The notes under the pieces are model-generated. The model saw only the letters and a list, made by a program, of their open reading frames with translations. It was not told where the DNA came from and searched no databases. This document shows positions 39,526 through 52,247 of a DNA stretch of 64,000 nt, piece after piece. Origin of the DNA: Iris pallida (lineage: Eukaryota > Streptophyta > Magnoliopsida > Asparagales > Iridaceae); assembly GCA_029216955.1 (NCBI GenBank), contig JANAVB010012075.1, positions 1 to 64,000 of the forward strand. Direction: 5' to 3'. Both the position numbers and the translations under genes were made by a program. Positions within the stretch are counted from its first letter, which is position 1; every line of letters starts with the position of its first letter.

Positions 39526-40660
39526 ATGGCAACTCTGTTGCGGACTATCTTTTTCTCTGACGAGAAGGTGGTGACGCAATCCGATAACAACAAAGTAGGA
39601 AGCACTCAGAAGATGCTGATCGTGAAGTTCGATCAACAGGCGTTCGAAGAGATGCTCTCGACGGACGGCTCTACTCCCTCAAAATCAGCGAAGCCAACCA
39701 AGTCTTACAAGACTTGGCTTCCGAAGGCTCGCCGTGTATATCCTGCCAGTGTCATAGCAGATATGCAACTGGAGGACTCTGTCACATGGGCGCATGGCTC
39801 TGCCACAGAAGCTCCCCAAATGAAGAAGGCTCATACCGTTCCGGGCTCTACTAGCCTAGCGACTTCTCTCTTGTGCAACCAACAACAGAGTGTTCAACGC
39901 CCGAGACTTGGCAAAGAAAAATACTACGATGCCAAGAATCGGAGTGTGCGACACTCTGGGCAAACCCAGCGAGGCTCATAAACGAAGGGGCAAAGATGGA
40001 AGAAAACAGCGTTGTTCCACCAAGCATGCGCACAAAGCTATGCGTCCAAGGGGGTGTGTGGGCGCATAACTCTAATCAAATGGCTTCCGTCTTCGACAGA
40101 TTGGGTATCCAGGGTCATGCGCCCAAGGCTATGCGCCCAGGCTCAACTGATCCATACTATGCACCCATATCGAGGAAGCTCAGACATGTTGTCAAGAAGC
40201 ATGCGCCCAAAGGCAGTCTCCAGGGCCTATGCGCCCACAGTAAAAAGACAGGTCCCAATACGTATAGCACGGGGCTGTCTTCAAGGACATCACAGAACTT
40301 AGGTGTGGGGGTTGTCCCTACACGTGAACTAAGTCTGGATGTGCCAACTCTCCTTATAAACCTATATGCAAAGCTCGACGATGCATGTAACATGGGTTTT
40401 AAGGCAAAACTCCCTTCTGTTGACTTACGCGACATAATAAATCATAAGCGTAAAGCGAGGAAGGACATAACAATTCATGGTGCACATTCGTGCACCAGTA
40501 TTGTCATCAATTGTTGCTGCTCCAAAGCAACGATAGTACCTCAGAGACAGTATGTGTTTCGACGGCTACATTTCTCTGACGATGAAAAGCCGCTGTGTGT
40601 TTCATCCAACATGGCTTCATGGGGTCCCTCTTATGGAAGCCCCAATTAAAGACGGTGGAC
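39526..40660 (+). pseudogene. 5' ORF of element E (upstream of gag)
   Basis: ATG 39526 opens 152 codons (MATLLRTIFFSDEKVVTQSD to 39981), homologous to the same-position ORF of element C. The reading then appears to continue in another frame (39873-40649), which carries several HAPK/MRP peptides encoded by ATGCGCCCAA words and ends in a CTSIVINCCCSKA motif also seen in element C. An extra ORF before gag is known in Tat/Ogre elements but has no established function. I chose ATG 39526 rather than upstream in-frame starts because those lie in the LTR. Confidence 0.6.
39527..39545 (+). promoter_or_regulatory. Primer-binding site of element E
   Basis: TGGCAACTCTGTTGCGGAC starts four bases after the LTR end. 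It aligns with the TGGCGACTCTGCTGGG site of element C. It overlaps the first codons of the 5' ORF (ATG at 39526). Confidence 0.7.
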
Positions 40661-40661
40661 C

Positions 40662-42255
40662 ATGAACCCAACTTTCTCTCTCAGTTCTGCGAGAAGAAGG
40701 AGAAGAAGTCTACCAATAGATGGCCAGCAGGCTGTCACATTTGAAGGAGTCTATATGGGTACACGATCAAAGGAGAGATTCCGTATAAATGACGAGGACT
40801 CCCCAGCTGGGGGTAGTATTCCTTCAGAGTCCGAAGCGGATGACCTTCACACTGGGGGTAGCCTTTCAAAGGACGACGATCTCTTCGAGTCTAATGGCGA
40901 CTATCTACCTTCCCTACCTGAAGATGAGGGACTTTTCAACTCAGAGGCAGACAGTATCATCACCAGTTGTACTATTTTCTCTGTTCATCCTCGCATGTTC
41001 TAGATACATAGCAGACGGAGAAAGACCTGAAGAAGCCAGTGATCAAACCAGCAAACGGCTAGAGGGTCTTGAAACAATATTTGCCAAGATCACTGATATG
41101 CTTACCAGTATCATGGCGGTCCAAGTTGTTGGGGCTGTTCCTCTACCTCAACAAAATATCTTGGTTCATGCTAGTCCGGCTCATAGCAACAACCCTCCTT
41201 CACTATAAAAGGAGTATCATTCCGTTGTGCCTCCTCTAAATCTTGTAAATGCTGGGGGTGGTCCTTCGCCAACGACGCCTGACAACCGTTCAGCAGTCGT
41301 TTTCCAACACCTGCTCAATCAACAGGATACAATTGATTCTCTGGTTGCCCTTCTCGACACCATCTCACACAAAGACAAGCTTCAAAAGATGGGAATATCT
41401 CAACCTTTTCCTTCTGAATGGGAGAATGCTACTTGCCCTCCTAACTACAAGCCGCTGACGCTATATTCATTTGAGGGGTTGACTTTTCCTCGTCAACACA
41501 TGACATATTTCAACACGCAGACTCTACACTTACCCAGGGACGATCCGTTCTTGTTAAAGCTGTTTAATAGCACCTTGCAGGGGGTAGCTTTTGAATGGTT
41601 CTGTAGTCTGCCTGACTGTTGTATCAATTTTTTTAAAGACTTGGAGAGGTTGTTCCTCAATAGGTTTTATGAGAGTGGCATGCATGTTAGCATGTCCACC
41701 CTCATCGAGACCAAGCAAAGGAGGACTGAGTCTGTCATTGCTTTCATCGAACGCTTCAAGCGACTAGCTTTGAAGATGTCCTTCGGCATACCAGACTCAG
41801 ATCTTATGGATACTTGTCGATATAACTTCCTTCCTACAGTGAAGTTTTGTCTGGGTATACATAAGTATGATACATGGTCTCCTTTCATTAGGGCCGCTGA
41901 TGTTGCTGAAAATAACGTTCCTAATCTGGAACTACTGGGGTTGAAAACACCCAAATCTGAAGACAAGGGCAAGCATCCTCAAACTATCCCTGTCCATGGG
42001 GGTAAAGGAAAAGAAGTCCTGAAGGTCTCCACTTCTAAGGGAGCTTCCAATTCTTAGGGCACCTCCGACAAGCCTAAAGAGACCTTCTCCTTTGACGAAG
42101 ACGATATCATTACCATTTTTCACACATTAAAGAAAGGTAATAAAATGACATTGTCGCCACCACGACGTCCTACAGAGGCGAACCAACTCTACGATCCCAA
42201 GTACTGTCTCTATCATCAGTACGTGCATATTCCACCAAGGACTGCATCGTCCTAA
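40662..42255 (+). pseudogene. Gag of element E
   Basis: Capsid protein of the Tat lineage. An acidic N-terminal region (40662-41200) precedes the open frame 41227-42057. Its core reads YSFEGLTFPRQHMTYF, GVAFEWFCSLPDCCINFF, LERLFLNRFYESG and ESVIAFIERFKRLALKMS, a clear retrotransposon gag pattern. A TAG at 42055-42057 interrupts it. The same frame goes on through FSFDEDDIITIFHTLKK and CLYHQYVHIPPR, then a frameshift near 42250 leads to CIVLKKKIQQLIDSQ, the usual Tat gag C-terminus. Confidence 0.88.
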
Positions 42256-43880
42256 AAAAGAAGATACAACAGCTTATCGACAGCCAAGTGATCAACCTCG
42301 AAGCTGAAGACAAAATCGTATCTTCTAACATGATCTCTTTTCAGTTTGGCGACTTTCCTCCTACAGAAGTCCCAGACGGCATGATCCTGATCCCCAAGGC
42401 AATAATGGAAGTCGTCAACCGACCGCCAGCTTGCAACTCAACCTTGGTGCCACTCACAACTGAACTTGGTGAGATCATGTGGGTCCATCCGGACCTTGTG
42501 CAAGAAATGACACAGGGGGTGGTATCTCCCAAAGCAAAAAAGGGTAAGAAATACATGTCATGCCATATGGTGTCTTCTCTCATTTACGAAGTTCTATCTG
42601 CCGAGACGCTATCAGGGAAGGCTTATCTTCGGATATACGATCCTGCACAAGAAGAAGCAGTACCATCTCAAGCTCCTGCTGCCTCTACAAGCTCGGAAGT
42701 CGGCCCGGCTAAGCCTTCAACTACCGACAAAGCCAAGCAGAAGGAGACACGGTTTGACAAGTCTCTGAAGGCGCCAGCTCCCGAAGGCATGGATCGGCCC
42801 TACAACTTTGACATACTGGCACAGCTGGCCAATACACCTGCCAGGTTGTCTCTATTCCATCTATTGTGACTCTCCAAAGAAACGCGGAAGGCCTTAAGTG
42901 AGGCATTACTACATGTAGACTCTTATCTCGCTGAAGTCAAAGCCCCGCTGAAGACCCTGTCTCCTGTCCCCACTACCACAGTACTATAGAAGTGGTGCCC
43001 AACATCATATTTTCACAGTAGGACATGCTACTCAAAAATAATCGTCATGATAGACCCCTATACTACACAGGGTATATCGGGGCGATGAAGGTGGATCGGA
43101 TGCACATCGATCCAGGTTCCTTCCTCAGCATCATCCCTAGAAGTTTGCTTTAAATTCTAGGAATCCCTCTGCAGAAGCTATCTGCAACCTATACAACTAT
43201 CATGGCTTTCAATGCTGGAAGAAGCCACCCGCTAGGCAAGATCCATCTCAAGTGCCAGATCGGTGATCTCCGAAGGGAGGTTTCTTGCTATGTGATCGAT
43301 GCCAATGTATCCTACAATATCTTGTTGGGATGTCCATGGATACACAAGAACATGATCGTTTATTCCATACTTCACCAATGCTTCAAGTACGTTAACAGCG
43401 ACGGCGTTGTAAAGATGGAGTTTGCCGATGTATATCCTTTTAAGGGCATCGAAGCCTACTATGGAGATTCTATACTTTACCAATCTCAGCCCCCCAAGGA
43501 TGATAGCAACGAAGCTGACAATGAAGCTGAAGCAAGTTCATCCTCCAATGATGGTCCCCTGATTATCCGAGTCAAAGGACGTACTACTCCAAAAAGTACT
43601 CCGAAGCCTCTCACAATCTGGTTGAAAAAGAAGAACCCTGATAAGGTCAAACCATTAACCATCACTCTCCGTAAGATACCTCGGGAGGAACCTGCTGAAG
43701 TCCGTCCTCCCAATCCTAAAGAATTACCCTACATGGTGAACTTGGCCAATACTTTGGCTCCTCTTCCAGATGATGATCCTCTTAATGAGTATATCAATAC
43801 TCATAATAATGTATCTTCAGCGGATGATGTTATCCCTGAAGAAGAACTTCATATTTTCTTAGTAAAGGTTTATCTTTGAA
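42256..43880 (+). pseudogene. Gag-pol linker and aspartic protease of element E
   Basis: The frame 42288-42869 encodes a linker of unknown role. The protease follows in 43020-43500: IDPGSFLSIIP (D codon 43109-43111) is the active site and NILLGCPWIHKN the C-terminal glycine-rich motif. The site reads D-P-G rather than the usual D-T/S-G; I believe Pro occurs there in some Tat relatives but cannot verify it. A TAA at 43152-43154 follows the active site. A Lys/Pro-rich tail (TIWLKKKNPDKVKPLTITLR) ends at 43877. Confidence 0.78.
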
Positions 43881-43929
43881 TTACTTTGATGTCTATTAAT
43901 CTGTAAACCACTACATAGATACGATATAC

Positions 43930-44580
43930 GCTCTAGAGCACGGCATAAGACCACACCTCTGCATGCCGGTCACGAGGCCTCACCTGCGGGAAAAGTTTAC
44001 CCAGAAGATATCTACTACTTCATCGTTCCAGCCAGAAAGAAGGGTGAAGAACTAATAATCTTCTGTCGAATAATTGGCGAAAGAAAGTTCGTTCCGGACT
44101 CTACTTCTCCCAAGTACAACACGAAAGCTGACTATGACTCTGGAAAAATACAACTTTTCCGATATAGCTGGTAGACCAAGAATATCATCCAGAACATCGG
44201 ATATGACACCAAAAGTGACCAGGGGCTAAATTACGGTCGGGGACGATGGTTGCCAATACGACACTTTGCTCCTTCCGACAAACCCGAGAACTACTATCAA
44301 TGAAACGCTGTTGGTTTGGGTTATGTCACTCCTCCAACAACTCCCGAAACATCAGATGATGAAGCAGATCATTGTTCTTATTCTTCTGATTCCTATCTTT
44401 GGGACTCAGACTCCAGCATTGACGACATGTTCAAAGCAACTATGTCCGTCAACATGGTTTCAGTTGACCAAATTGCGGACGATGTCCAATCGATCGAGCT
44501 TGAACAATGGGCTCAAAAGATGGATACTAGGTGGGAGCTGTGCTTCGAATAACATGAACCACCTACCGAAGACGAAGTCA
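43930..44580 (+). pseudogene. Conserved Tat pol spacer with glycine-rich motif
   Basis: Between protease and RT an interrupted frame reads YYFIVPARKKGEE, NIGYDTKSDQGLNYGRGRW and GLGYVTPPTTPE, followed by an acidic stretch (DDEADHCSYSSDSYLW). A GLGY motif of this kind is common upstream of RT in Tat/Ogre elements. It carries at least two stops (about 44173 and 44301). Its role is unknown. Confidence 0.6.
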
Positions 44581-46005
44581 TCCAAGTCAATTTAGGAGAT
44601 GAATCATCTTTTAAACCAATCGTCATCAGCAAAAGTCTATTTAGCGATGAACGACATTCTCTTATACAGCTTATAAGAGAATACATCGACGTATTTGCAT
44701 GGAGCTATGAAGACATGCCTGGCCTGGACCCTAAAGTCGCCATGCATCGCCTAAATATTTCATCTAAAGCTAAGCCAGTCAAGCAGCAGCAAAGACGATT
44801 CCGACCAGATGTCATGGAGGCCATCGAGAATGAAGTCAAGAAGCTCATTGCCAGTGGATTCATTCACGAATAATAACACCCTGAGTGGGTTGCCAACATT
44901 ATTCCAGTCATAAAAAAGAACGATAATGTTCCAGTCTGTATTGATTATCGTGATTTGAACTCTACATGCCCGAAAGACGAGTTTGCTCTGCCGATCACCA
45001 ACGTAATGATCGACAATACTTGCGGCTTCGAGCGAATGTCCTTCATGGATGGGTTCTCAGGCTACAACCAGATCAAGATATTCTCCGACAACGAGAAGCA
45101 CACATCTTTTCGAACACCGTTGGGGGTATACTGCTATACGGTGATGCCCTTCGGATTAAAGAATGCAGGGGCGAAATACCAGTGAGCCATGAACATATTT
45201 TTTGCAATCATTTACGCAAAACTGTGGAGTGCTACGTAGACAAAATCGTAATTAAAAGTCATCTCGAGGGCAACCACCTCCAAGACTTGAGAACGGTGTT
45301 CGAACTAATGCATGCACACCAACAAAGATGAATCCAACCAAATCCTTTTTGGGAGTCTCCAGTGGCAAGTTCCTTGGTTTTGTCATCACTTCAAAGGGTA
45401 TACATCTTGACCCGGATAAAGTGAAGGCTATCCTCAATAAGCATCCTCCAAGAAATCTCAAAGAGCTATGCGGACTACAAGGAAGGCTAGCCTACATCAG
45501 ACGATTTATTTCAAACCTTTCTGGACGGTGTCAACCATTCACTCAGCTCATGAAGAAAGGCGTATCTTTCGTCTAGACTGAACAATGTCAACGCTCATTT
45601 GACGACATCAAGAAGTATCTCACGAGCCCCCCAGTTTTGGTAACTCCAATAATGGGAAATCCCTTCTTACTATATGTCCGTGCTATAGACCATTCTCTTG
45701 GTGCCCTATTAGCTCAGAAGAATGAAAGCGTCCATGAACAGACAATCTACTATCTCAGCCGCACAATGGTGGGTGTCGAGCACAGATATATACCTGTGGA
45801 GAAGGAATGCCTTGTACTGGTATTTGCCATCCAGAAGACATGCCACTATGTGTCTGGGCAGACTATCCATATTATATCTAAAGTCAACCCTCTCAGAATA
45901 CTCATGACTAAATTGGGTTCTCTCAATTCCCATTTAGCTACATGGGCAATGTTGTTGACTCAATATGATATGTTGTTAGTTCCTCAGAATGCAGTAAAAG
46001 GCTAA
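44580..46005 (+). pseudogene. Reverse transcriptase and first RNase H of element E
   Basis: RT copies element RNA into DNA. Visible blocks are FAWSYEDMPGLDP, VCIDYRDLN, SFMDGFSGYNQIKI, TPLGVYCYTVMPFGLKNAG and the catalytic box at 45233-45244. This box reads YVDK, so the second catalytic aspartate is lost. The connection follows (KFLGFVITSKGIHLDPDKV, LQGRLAYIRRFI), then RNase H (LLYVRAIDHSLGALLAQK, VEKECLVLVFAIQK). Stops lie near 44871-44876 (two in a row), 45183, 45574 and 46003, and a frameshift near 45330. The copy is clearly inactive. Confidence 0.93.
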
Positions 46006-46560
46006 GCGTTAGCTGATTTCCTAGCAGCTCATCCGGTGCCAGAATCTTTCAAACTCTACGACGAAATCCCCGATGAAGTAGTGGAGTCTAACACCGCAAC
46101 TGAAGAAATTCCCATTTGGCGAATGTTCTTTGACGGTGCATCAAGAACAGGACCTAAAAGAAATATTGTGGTCGAAGTAGGTGTCGTGCTCGTGTCACCT
46201 GATCATCTGGTTATACATCGTACATATTCTCTCGTAGAACCATGCACCAACAACGTGGCCAAATATAATGCCCTATTGATCGACCTGCAACTGGCAAAAC
46301 AGCTAGGAGTTGACTATCTAGAAGCTTACGGCGATTCCAAGCTAATAGTTAGTCAAGTCCGAGGGGATTATGAAGTTCGTCACGAAGATCTCATCCCCTA
46401 TCACAGAGAAATAATCGAGTTGGCATCTACTTTTGCTGGATTCTTCATCGAGCATGTGCCGCGACTACAGAATATAGAAGCAGATGCTCTAGCCGGTCTC
46501 GCGGCTTCCTTGACCGTCCCTACCAATACTCAGCAGTCGATCACAGTGTCTGGTCGAGAA
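46006..46560 (+). pseudogene. Second, archaeal-type RNase H (aRNH) of element E
   Basis: After the first RNase H a new domain reads WRMFFDGASRTGPKRN, then CTNNVAKYNALLIDLQLAKQ, EAYGDSKLIVSQVRG and NIEADALAGLA. An additional RNase H downstream of the ancestral one is the hallmark of the Tat lineage. The catalytic Asp residues in FFDGAS, YGDS and EADALA are present. The catalytic Glu, normally in TNNEAEY, is Lys here (VAKY), a G-to-A type change. The 309-codon frame (46036-46965) is open into the integrase until the LARD insertion. Confidence 0.88.
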
Positions 46561-46940
46561 CTATTCTGTGTGAAAAATGCCTTGCATATTCATCACAGGA
46601 ACATAACAGAAACAAACATCGATGTTAAACACTGGAGATTTCCTTTCATAGACTATGTCGTCTATGGAATCCTCCCCGAGGACCCGAAGAAAGCAGTGTC
46701 TATACAAAGGCGACCCCTCATATTTTACTACGATACAACTACCAAGATGTTGTACCGACGCTCTTACGACGGGCTACTGTTACGATGTTTATCAGACACA
46801 GAAGCCAAACATGCACTCCGGGAGGCTCACGACGGAGTTTGTGGTGCACATCAACCAGGCCCCAAATTACAAGATCGCCTCAAACGAATGGATTATTATT
46901 GGCCCATGATGATAGTAGATGCTGTTGAATATGCAAAAAG
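46561..46940 (+). pseudogene. Integrase N-terminal part (zinc finger) of element E, split by LARD 2
   Basis: The frame goes on through LYRRSYDGLLLRCLSDTEAK, HALREAHDGVCGAHQPG and YYWPMMIVDAVEYAK. This is the His-His part of the HHCC zinc finger. LARD 2 inserted at 46940, within the Cys-Cys part, which resumes at 56445. The last codons seen before the LARD are duplicated as AAAAG. Confidence 0.9.
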
Positions 46941-49900
46941 TGTAAAACCCCTAAATTTCAACTAATTATTTTTTATTAATATTTATACGGATTTAAAATT
47001 TTGTATTGTACGTCGCATGGTCGTATTTTACGTCGCGCACAAAATTTTATTTTTGCTCGACGAGTGCGAATATGTGCGAGCGTACATATTTTAGAAAAAT
47101 ACTTTATTTATTATTTTATAGTTTCAAAATAATATAGGTAATAATTATTTCTAGTTATCATTTCAAGTTTATGGTTTTAACTATGAAAAGCCTTTTATTT
47201 ATGCAGTGATAATTATAAAATAATTTTCCTATAAAATGGTAAATTAGAAAAGTATATCTATTTGTACAAATATATATTTTCGTAATTATTTATTTGTTTA
47301 TTTTAAATAATAATGTATTTTCAAAATTAATTATTATAGTATTTTTGGACAACATATTTTTGAAATATTTGTGACAATTTAAATTTTGATTTGATCCCAT
47401 GGATGCATTTAAATAGATTTAATTAGTATCCATATTTGGAATTTGATTTATCCTATTGATTTTAAACTAAAAATTTAATTTGATTTAATTAGATTTAGTT
47501 GGATTTGGATTGGATTGGATTTGATTGATTGATTTAATTTAAATAGATGATTTATCTAATTTGGGTTTAAACAATCCTAATCATTATCTAATTGGGAATT
47601 CCCACATCCTATATAAATAGGCAGGTACTCCTCCAACTTTTTATTCTTCCACAAAATTCTACCATCCACAAGTACAGTACCTCGTATCTGTGTTCGTGTC
47701 CGTGTCCGCTTCCCATTCTTATCCCATGATATTTTTACATATACATTTTTCTCCATCTCCGTGTCGGACACAACCCGACACCATTTTCCCAAATAATCCT
47801 AAGCTCTAATCCTAGCCCGGTGCCCCGACCTCATCCTTCCCTCTACCTCTCCTCCTGGCCATAGGACAACACCTTCACCACTGTCACCGCCGTCCCTCCT
47901 TCGTCGACCCATCACCCCGCCGACTCCACGGCAACCACCGAAACCCTTCTCCCCTTGTCGACAACACCGACCACCAGCCTCCACCCAAACCTGCCACCAC
48001 CCAAACCACTCTGCCACCCCCAGCGCCTAATCCATCACCACTGCCACCACGGCCAATGGCCGGATCGCCCAAAATCACCCAGACCCGACACAAACCAGCC
48101 AAATCACGGCCACTCCCAGCCGTCTTCTCCAACCAACCCCGTTCTTCCTTACCACCATCTTCGTTGTCGTCACCACAATCACCATCACCACACCAGCGTC
48201 TCAGTCGACCACCCGGACCACCATCACCAGCGCCACTGCGCCCGGTGCCACCTCGTCCCCAAACCCAGCACTGCCGCCACGGCACGCCCACAGCCATCTC
48301 GGCCAAACGACACCGAATTCACCGCCACCACCAAAAAACCCCAACACCAAACAACGTCGACCGGCCGCCCTCGTCGTAACCAAGCAAAAAGAAAGAAAAA
48401 CACCACACACAGCTACTCACCTGGCCCCGCCGGCCGGATCCGCCGAGACGCTCGCCTCCGATCACGAGCGCCTGCGCCGCCTTCGCCAAACCAGCGCCAC
48501 CATCATCTCTCACCGAAGCCCCCGCGCCGACTTCGTAAAACTTGCCGTGCGCTGCGAATCGCGCGTGCCGCTGACCCCGAGCAGCCTTCTCCGCGCCCCC
48601 ACGCCTCCGACCCTCCGCCGATCGACCCCCACGACCTCCACCGCGATCGACCCGCACCGCCGTCGCCCGCTCTCGTTGCCCTTTCTCGCCCGCTCCCCAT
48701 ACTTCCGCCGTCGACATCGGCATCCTCGCCACTCCGGCGAGATCCGCCGCACGCAGATCTACCGCGACCCGAGTCTCCTCAGCACCTCCGCGTCGCCCGG
48801 AGCCACCCGCATCCGCCGCCCCTGTCGCCCCGTTCACCGTCGTCCCTCGGCCACACCTTTCCCCGACCGGCTCCCTCTCGCTCACTCTCTCACCGATCTC
48901 CCCTCTTTTTCCCATTCCCTTCTTTTCCTTTCTCTCTCCATTCCCTCTTTCTTTTACGTTTTTATTTATTTTTTTTTTGGTTAAGAGGACAGCAGAGCTG
49001 TCACTATTATTATATCCATTATTATTTTTATTATTATTATTATAAATATTTTAAATCAGTATAGAAGAAGAAAGAGCCAGCAGTTTTTCTTTTTAGTTTT
49101 ATTTTGTTTTTGTTTTTGATTTTTGTGTGTTTTGTTTATTTTTGGTTTTCTTCTTCTTTTAATCTCCATCATCATTATTACTATTATTATTAATGATGAT
49201 TATTTTTGTATGCAGTAACATAGCAGTAGTGCGATATTTTGTAGATATTTTCTATTCTAGAATATAATAGGTGTACATAAATTTTTAGTCAGTAATATTA
49301 TTATTTTATTCCTATATTATTGATATTAAAATTTTGAAACTATTTCATAATAAAATATATTATTAAGGGTTGACCTTATTTGATTTCAAAGCATAATTTT
49401 ATTATTATTTTATGGTACTGTAACTGTAGCTTCTACCAACAAACTTTATTTTGACAAAAACTTGGTTTTCCTTAAAATAATTTTTCCTATATATTCAAGG
49501 ATTATCTAAAAGCTATTTAAATAACAAAAATATATTTTTCAAAGATTATAAATATTCTTCTAAAAACCATATATATTATTTATCTACGTTTTTATCCTCC
49601 CATCCATGAATAAGCCTATTATTCCTATTCCTTCGCCAATTTTATCCTTCTTTATGTCGAACCTAACTAATTTGACCCTTCTGGACCCAATGGAACCGTC
49701 TATGCCACCATCAGAAGTCACCTTGTGTAGTTGTTGTACTGAAGTCGCAGTTCATGCCATCTTGATTATCGCAGCACACCAGGCGTACTACCAGGCAAGA
49801 CACCTTGCCATTTGTTGTTTAATTATTTTAGCTCATATTTCATGCATGTTCATTATTTTCTTTATGCAAAATAAACTGTGATACATGGCATAACTGTTAG

Positions 49901-51160
49901 AACTTACTGTTCATTTTTCCTGCTATGTATTATTTTTCTTACACATTAAACCTAGAATTAAGGGACCTCCTCGTGTGTTGCATTCATTGGCCTTGACACG
50001 TTGTAACACGAAGTTGTGTGTCGCATGTAGGACACAGAAGTGCGTGATTGGCTGGCCACCAGTACGTACAAGCCGTGCGATAGGAATAACCGCTAATAGA
50101 GATTGCATGCTAGTTTGACTTAGCGGTTATAGTAGTTTGTGTTGTGGATACAACACAGTAGACATTGGGCAGAGAGGACAATTCCTTAGCGTATGGGCTT
50201 CGATGCACTTCCCCTGTGACCCGGACTCTCCGCTGGAGATACGGGGTTGATGACCCAAGATTACTGACGGCCACTGACGATTCTGCGAAACGTTATGCTC
50301 TTTCTGATGGGGCCTCTGGTGCCCAAAGGGGGACTACGCCAATCCTATTCAGCCAGGGCCCATGCGTAGGAAGGATTGTTCTTAACTACATTTTACTTAG
50401 AATGGTAGGCTACCCTATCCGTTAGGTACGAGTACTTTTGGTTTGGGTACTTGTATCTGACCGTGGCTTGGAACAATAACTTGTCGCGGATTAGTTCGTC
50501 ACATCTTGTCCTTGTTTGGTTGTAGGTGTGACTTACTACTTTGATGAGAAGGTATTAAACCTTATTGGGTTCCGGATACCATATCGGATTCTTAGCATGG
50601 AAAGATACGTCGCTGTGAATTAGTTTACCATCTCCTGTCCTTGATTGGTTGGGGGGATGGTACGCTCGTTCAGTAGGTGCGTATTGGACCATGTTATAAA
50701 TTCGATTGACTTATTTAGTTGAGCAATATTTATTCAGTTTATATGGCATGCTATTATGTGTCTTGTTACGTCCCTCTGAGGACTTGGTTGTCTTGCCAGG
50801 TGTATGCTATTGTCTTTCACAGGTGCTTAGCTCTAGCCGTGTTCATTGCTATTTCTCGAGGATGATTGCGCTTGGATTGTCTTCGCTTCGCTCGCCACTC
50901 ATTTCATTTTTTATGTACTTTTTCTTATTTTGTTGGTAGTGGATTTGTCTCCGCCCAACATATTGTATCAAAACAAATTTATTCCCATTATATGATCTTT
51001 TATTCATTTATTCTGTGTGGATGAGATTAGTTATGGTTCTACTGCATTTTACAGCTTATGTATTTATACGAGGCTTCCATATATTGGAGTATACTTCGTA
51101 TGAATACAGCTGGCATGTCTACGTTCCTAGTCCTACGTATTTTGGGACTGGAGCGTTACA
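46941..51160 (+). repeat. 5' LTR of LARD 2
   Basis: Order: AT-rich start (46941-47600), TATA box, CGTGTCC-rich patch (47690-47780), a CCACC- and CpG-rich core (47820-48890), an AT-rich part with ATT repeats (48960-49600), then a part (49930-50940) shared with the element D LTR. Long Pro/Arg/His-rich ORFs on both strands of the core are compositional; the longest (47955-49064) is broken in the sister LTR, so I do not call genes. Confidence 0.93.
47609..47621 (+). promoter_or_regulatory. TATA box of LARD 2 5' LTR
   Basis: CTATATAAATAGG is conserved at about 52916-52928 in the other LTR. The CpG-rich core lies just downstream, so it would be transcribed. Confidence 0.65.
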
Positions 51161-52247
51161 TGTTTTTGTGGTGGCCCATGTAGGTCAAGATAAATTATTT
51201 GGTTACTTTACCGTACCAAGCAAGCCTGCGAATAGGATTAGAAGTCTAGGCTCTCATCCATATGCTTGACCTTTTTCCTCGATTCCATATTTGACTCATC
51301 AATTGCATCTTGCTTGCTTCCTTCCATCCCTATTCTTATCTTCCCTTCGTGCTTGCTAGAGATTGACCCTACTAGTTAGTCATCCCAAAACACCATCAGT
51401 TTAATTCTTTAAGTTGGGTAGAATACCTTATGAACTAGCAACCCCTTTGACCTAGTGACCTATATTAGCAAGCTTATTTAGATCCTAGAATCTAGAGGAC
51501 CTAACCCGTCTAGCCGACCAACGACTTGGACAAGAAGACTATAGGACGACTGTATGACTTAGAATCATTCTGCCTTCTTTTAATCTTAATCTCTCGTGCC
51601 TATGTATTTACCATTTGACTAATGATGCTAATGTAGCTTAGTTTTTGCAAGCTTATTATTTTATCAAGCTTGTTTCAAGACATATGTTATGTGGGCATGT
51701 CCACTAACATATGGTCTAATCAGAACCGGTGCATGATGGTCTGATCAACCGAGTGCACTTTGGTTCGCTTTTATTTATCGTTCTACGTAGATGGGGATAT
51801 AGCTAAACTTGTCCTCTAGAGTCCCATCCGCGACCGCCTTGGCAACTCCATTTAAAAAATTTTGTCGTCCTTGAATCACGTATTCGTATTCGATAACGTC
51901 TCCTTTGAACCCTCTATTGTCTTCGCCTTCACCTATTTTAGAAGGACGAAGGTGTTATACTAGAATTTCCTCTATCTATCCTATCACCTAATGACCATTA
52001 TCACTCGATGTTGCCACATCTTTGTCTTGAACTACTCGACCTTTCCCTCGACCCTAATTCTACCATTTTGACTTTCTAAGTAACTTGAATTTAAGAGTGA
52101 TTACAATCATCTCTTAATACCGAGACTACGACCATATCAACTTCTTAAACCCTTCTATCTACCGTTGTGCCTTATCCCCCTTGTGTCCTCTCACCACCCC
52201 TACGAATTCTTAATTTCGAGGACGAAATTCATTTAAGTTGGGTAGGA
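51161..52247 (+). other. Internal non-coding region of LARD 2
   Basis: Just inside the LTR it reads TGTTTTTGTGGTGGCCCATG, resembling the same site in LARD 1 and element A. No long ORF or gag/pol motif is present. An imperfect palindrome CATATGTTA...TAACATATG lies at about 51681-51714. The polypurine tract AAGTTGGGTAGGA (52235-52247) ends it. Confidence 0.8.

Noticed and set aside
47955..49064. 369-codon Pro/His/Arg-rich ORF in LARD 2 5' LTR
   Set aside because: Composition follows the CCACC-rich DNA, long ORFs exist on both strands, and the frame is broken in the sister LTR.
51681..51714. Palindrome CATATGTTA...TAACATATG in LARD 2 interior
   Set aside because: Short, imperfect, no poly-U or other sign of a terminator or structured RNA.
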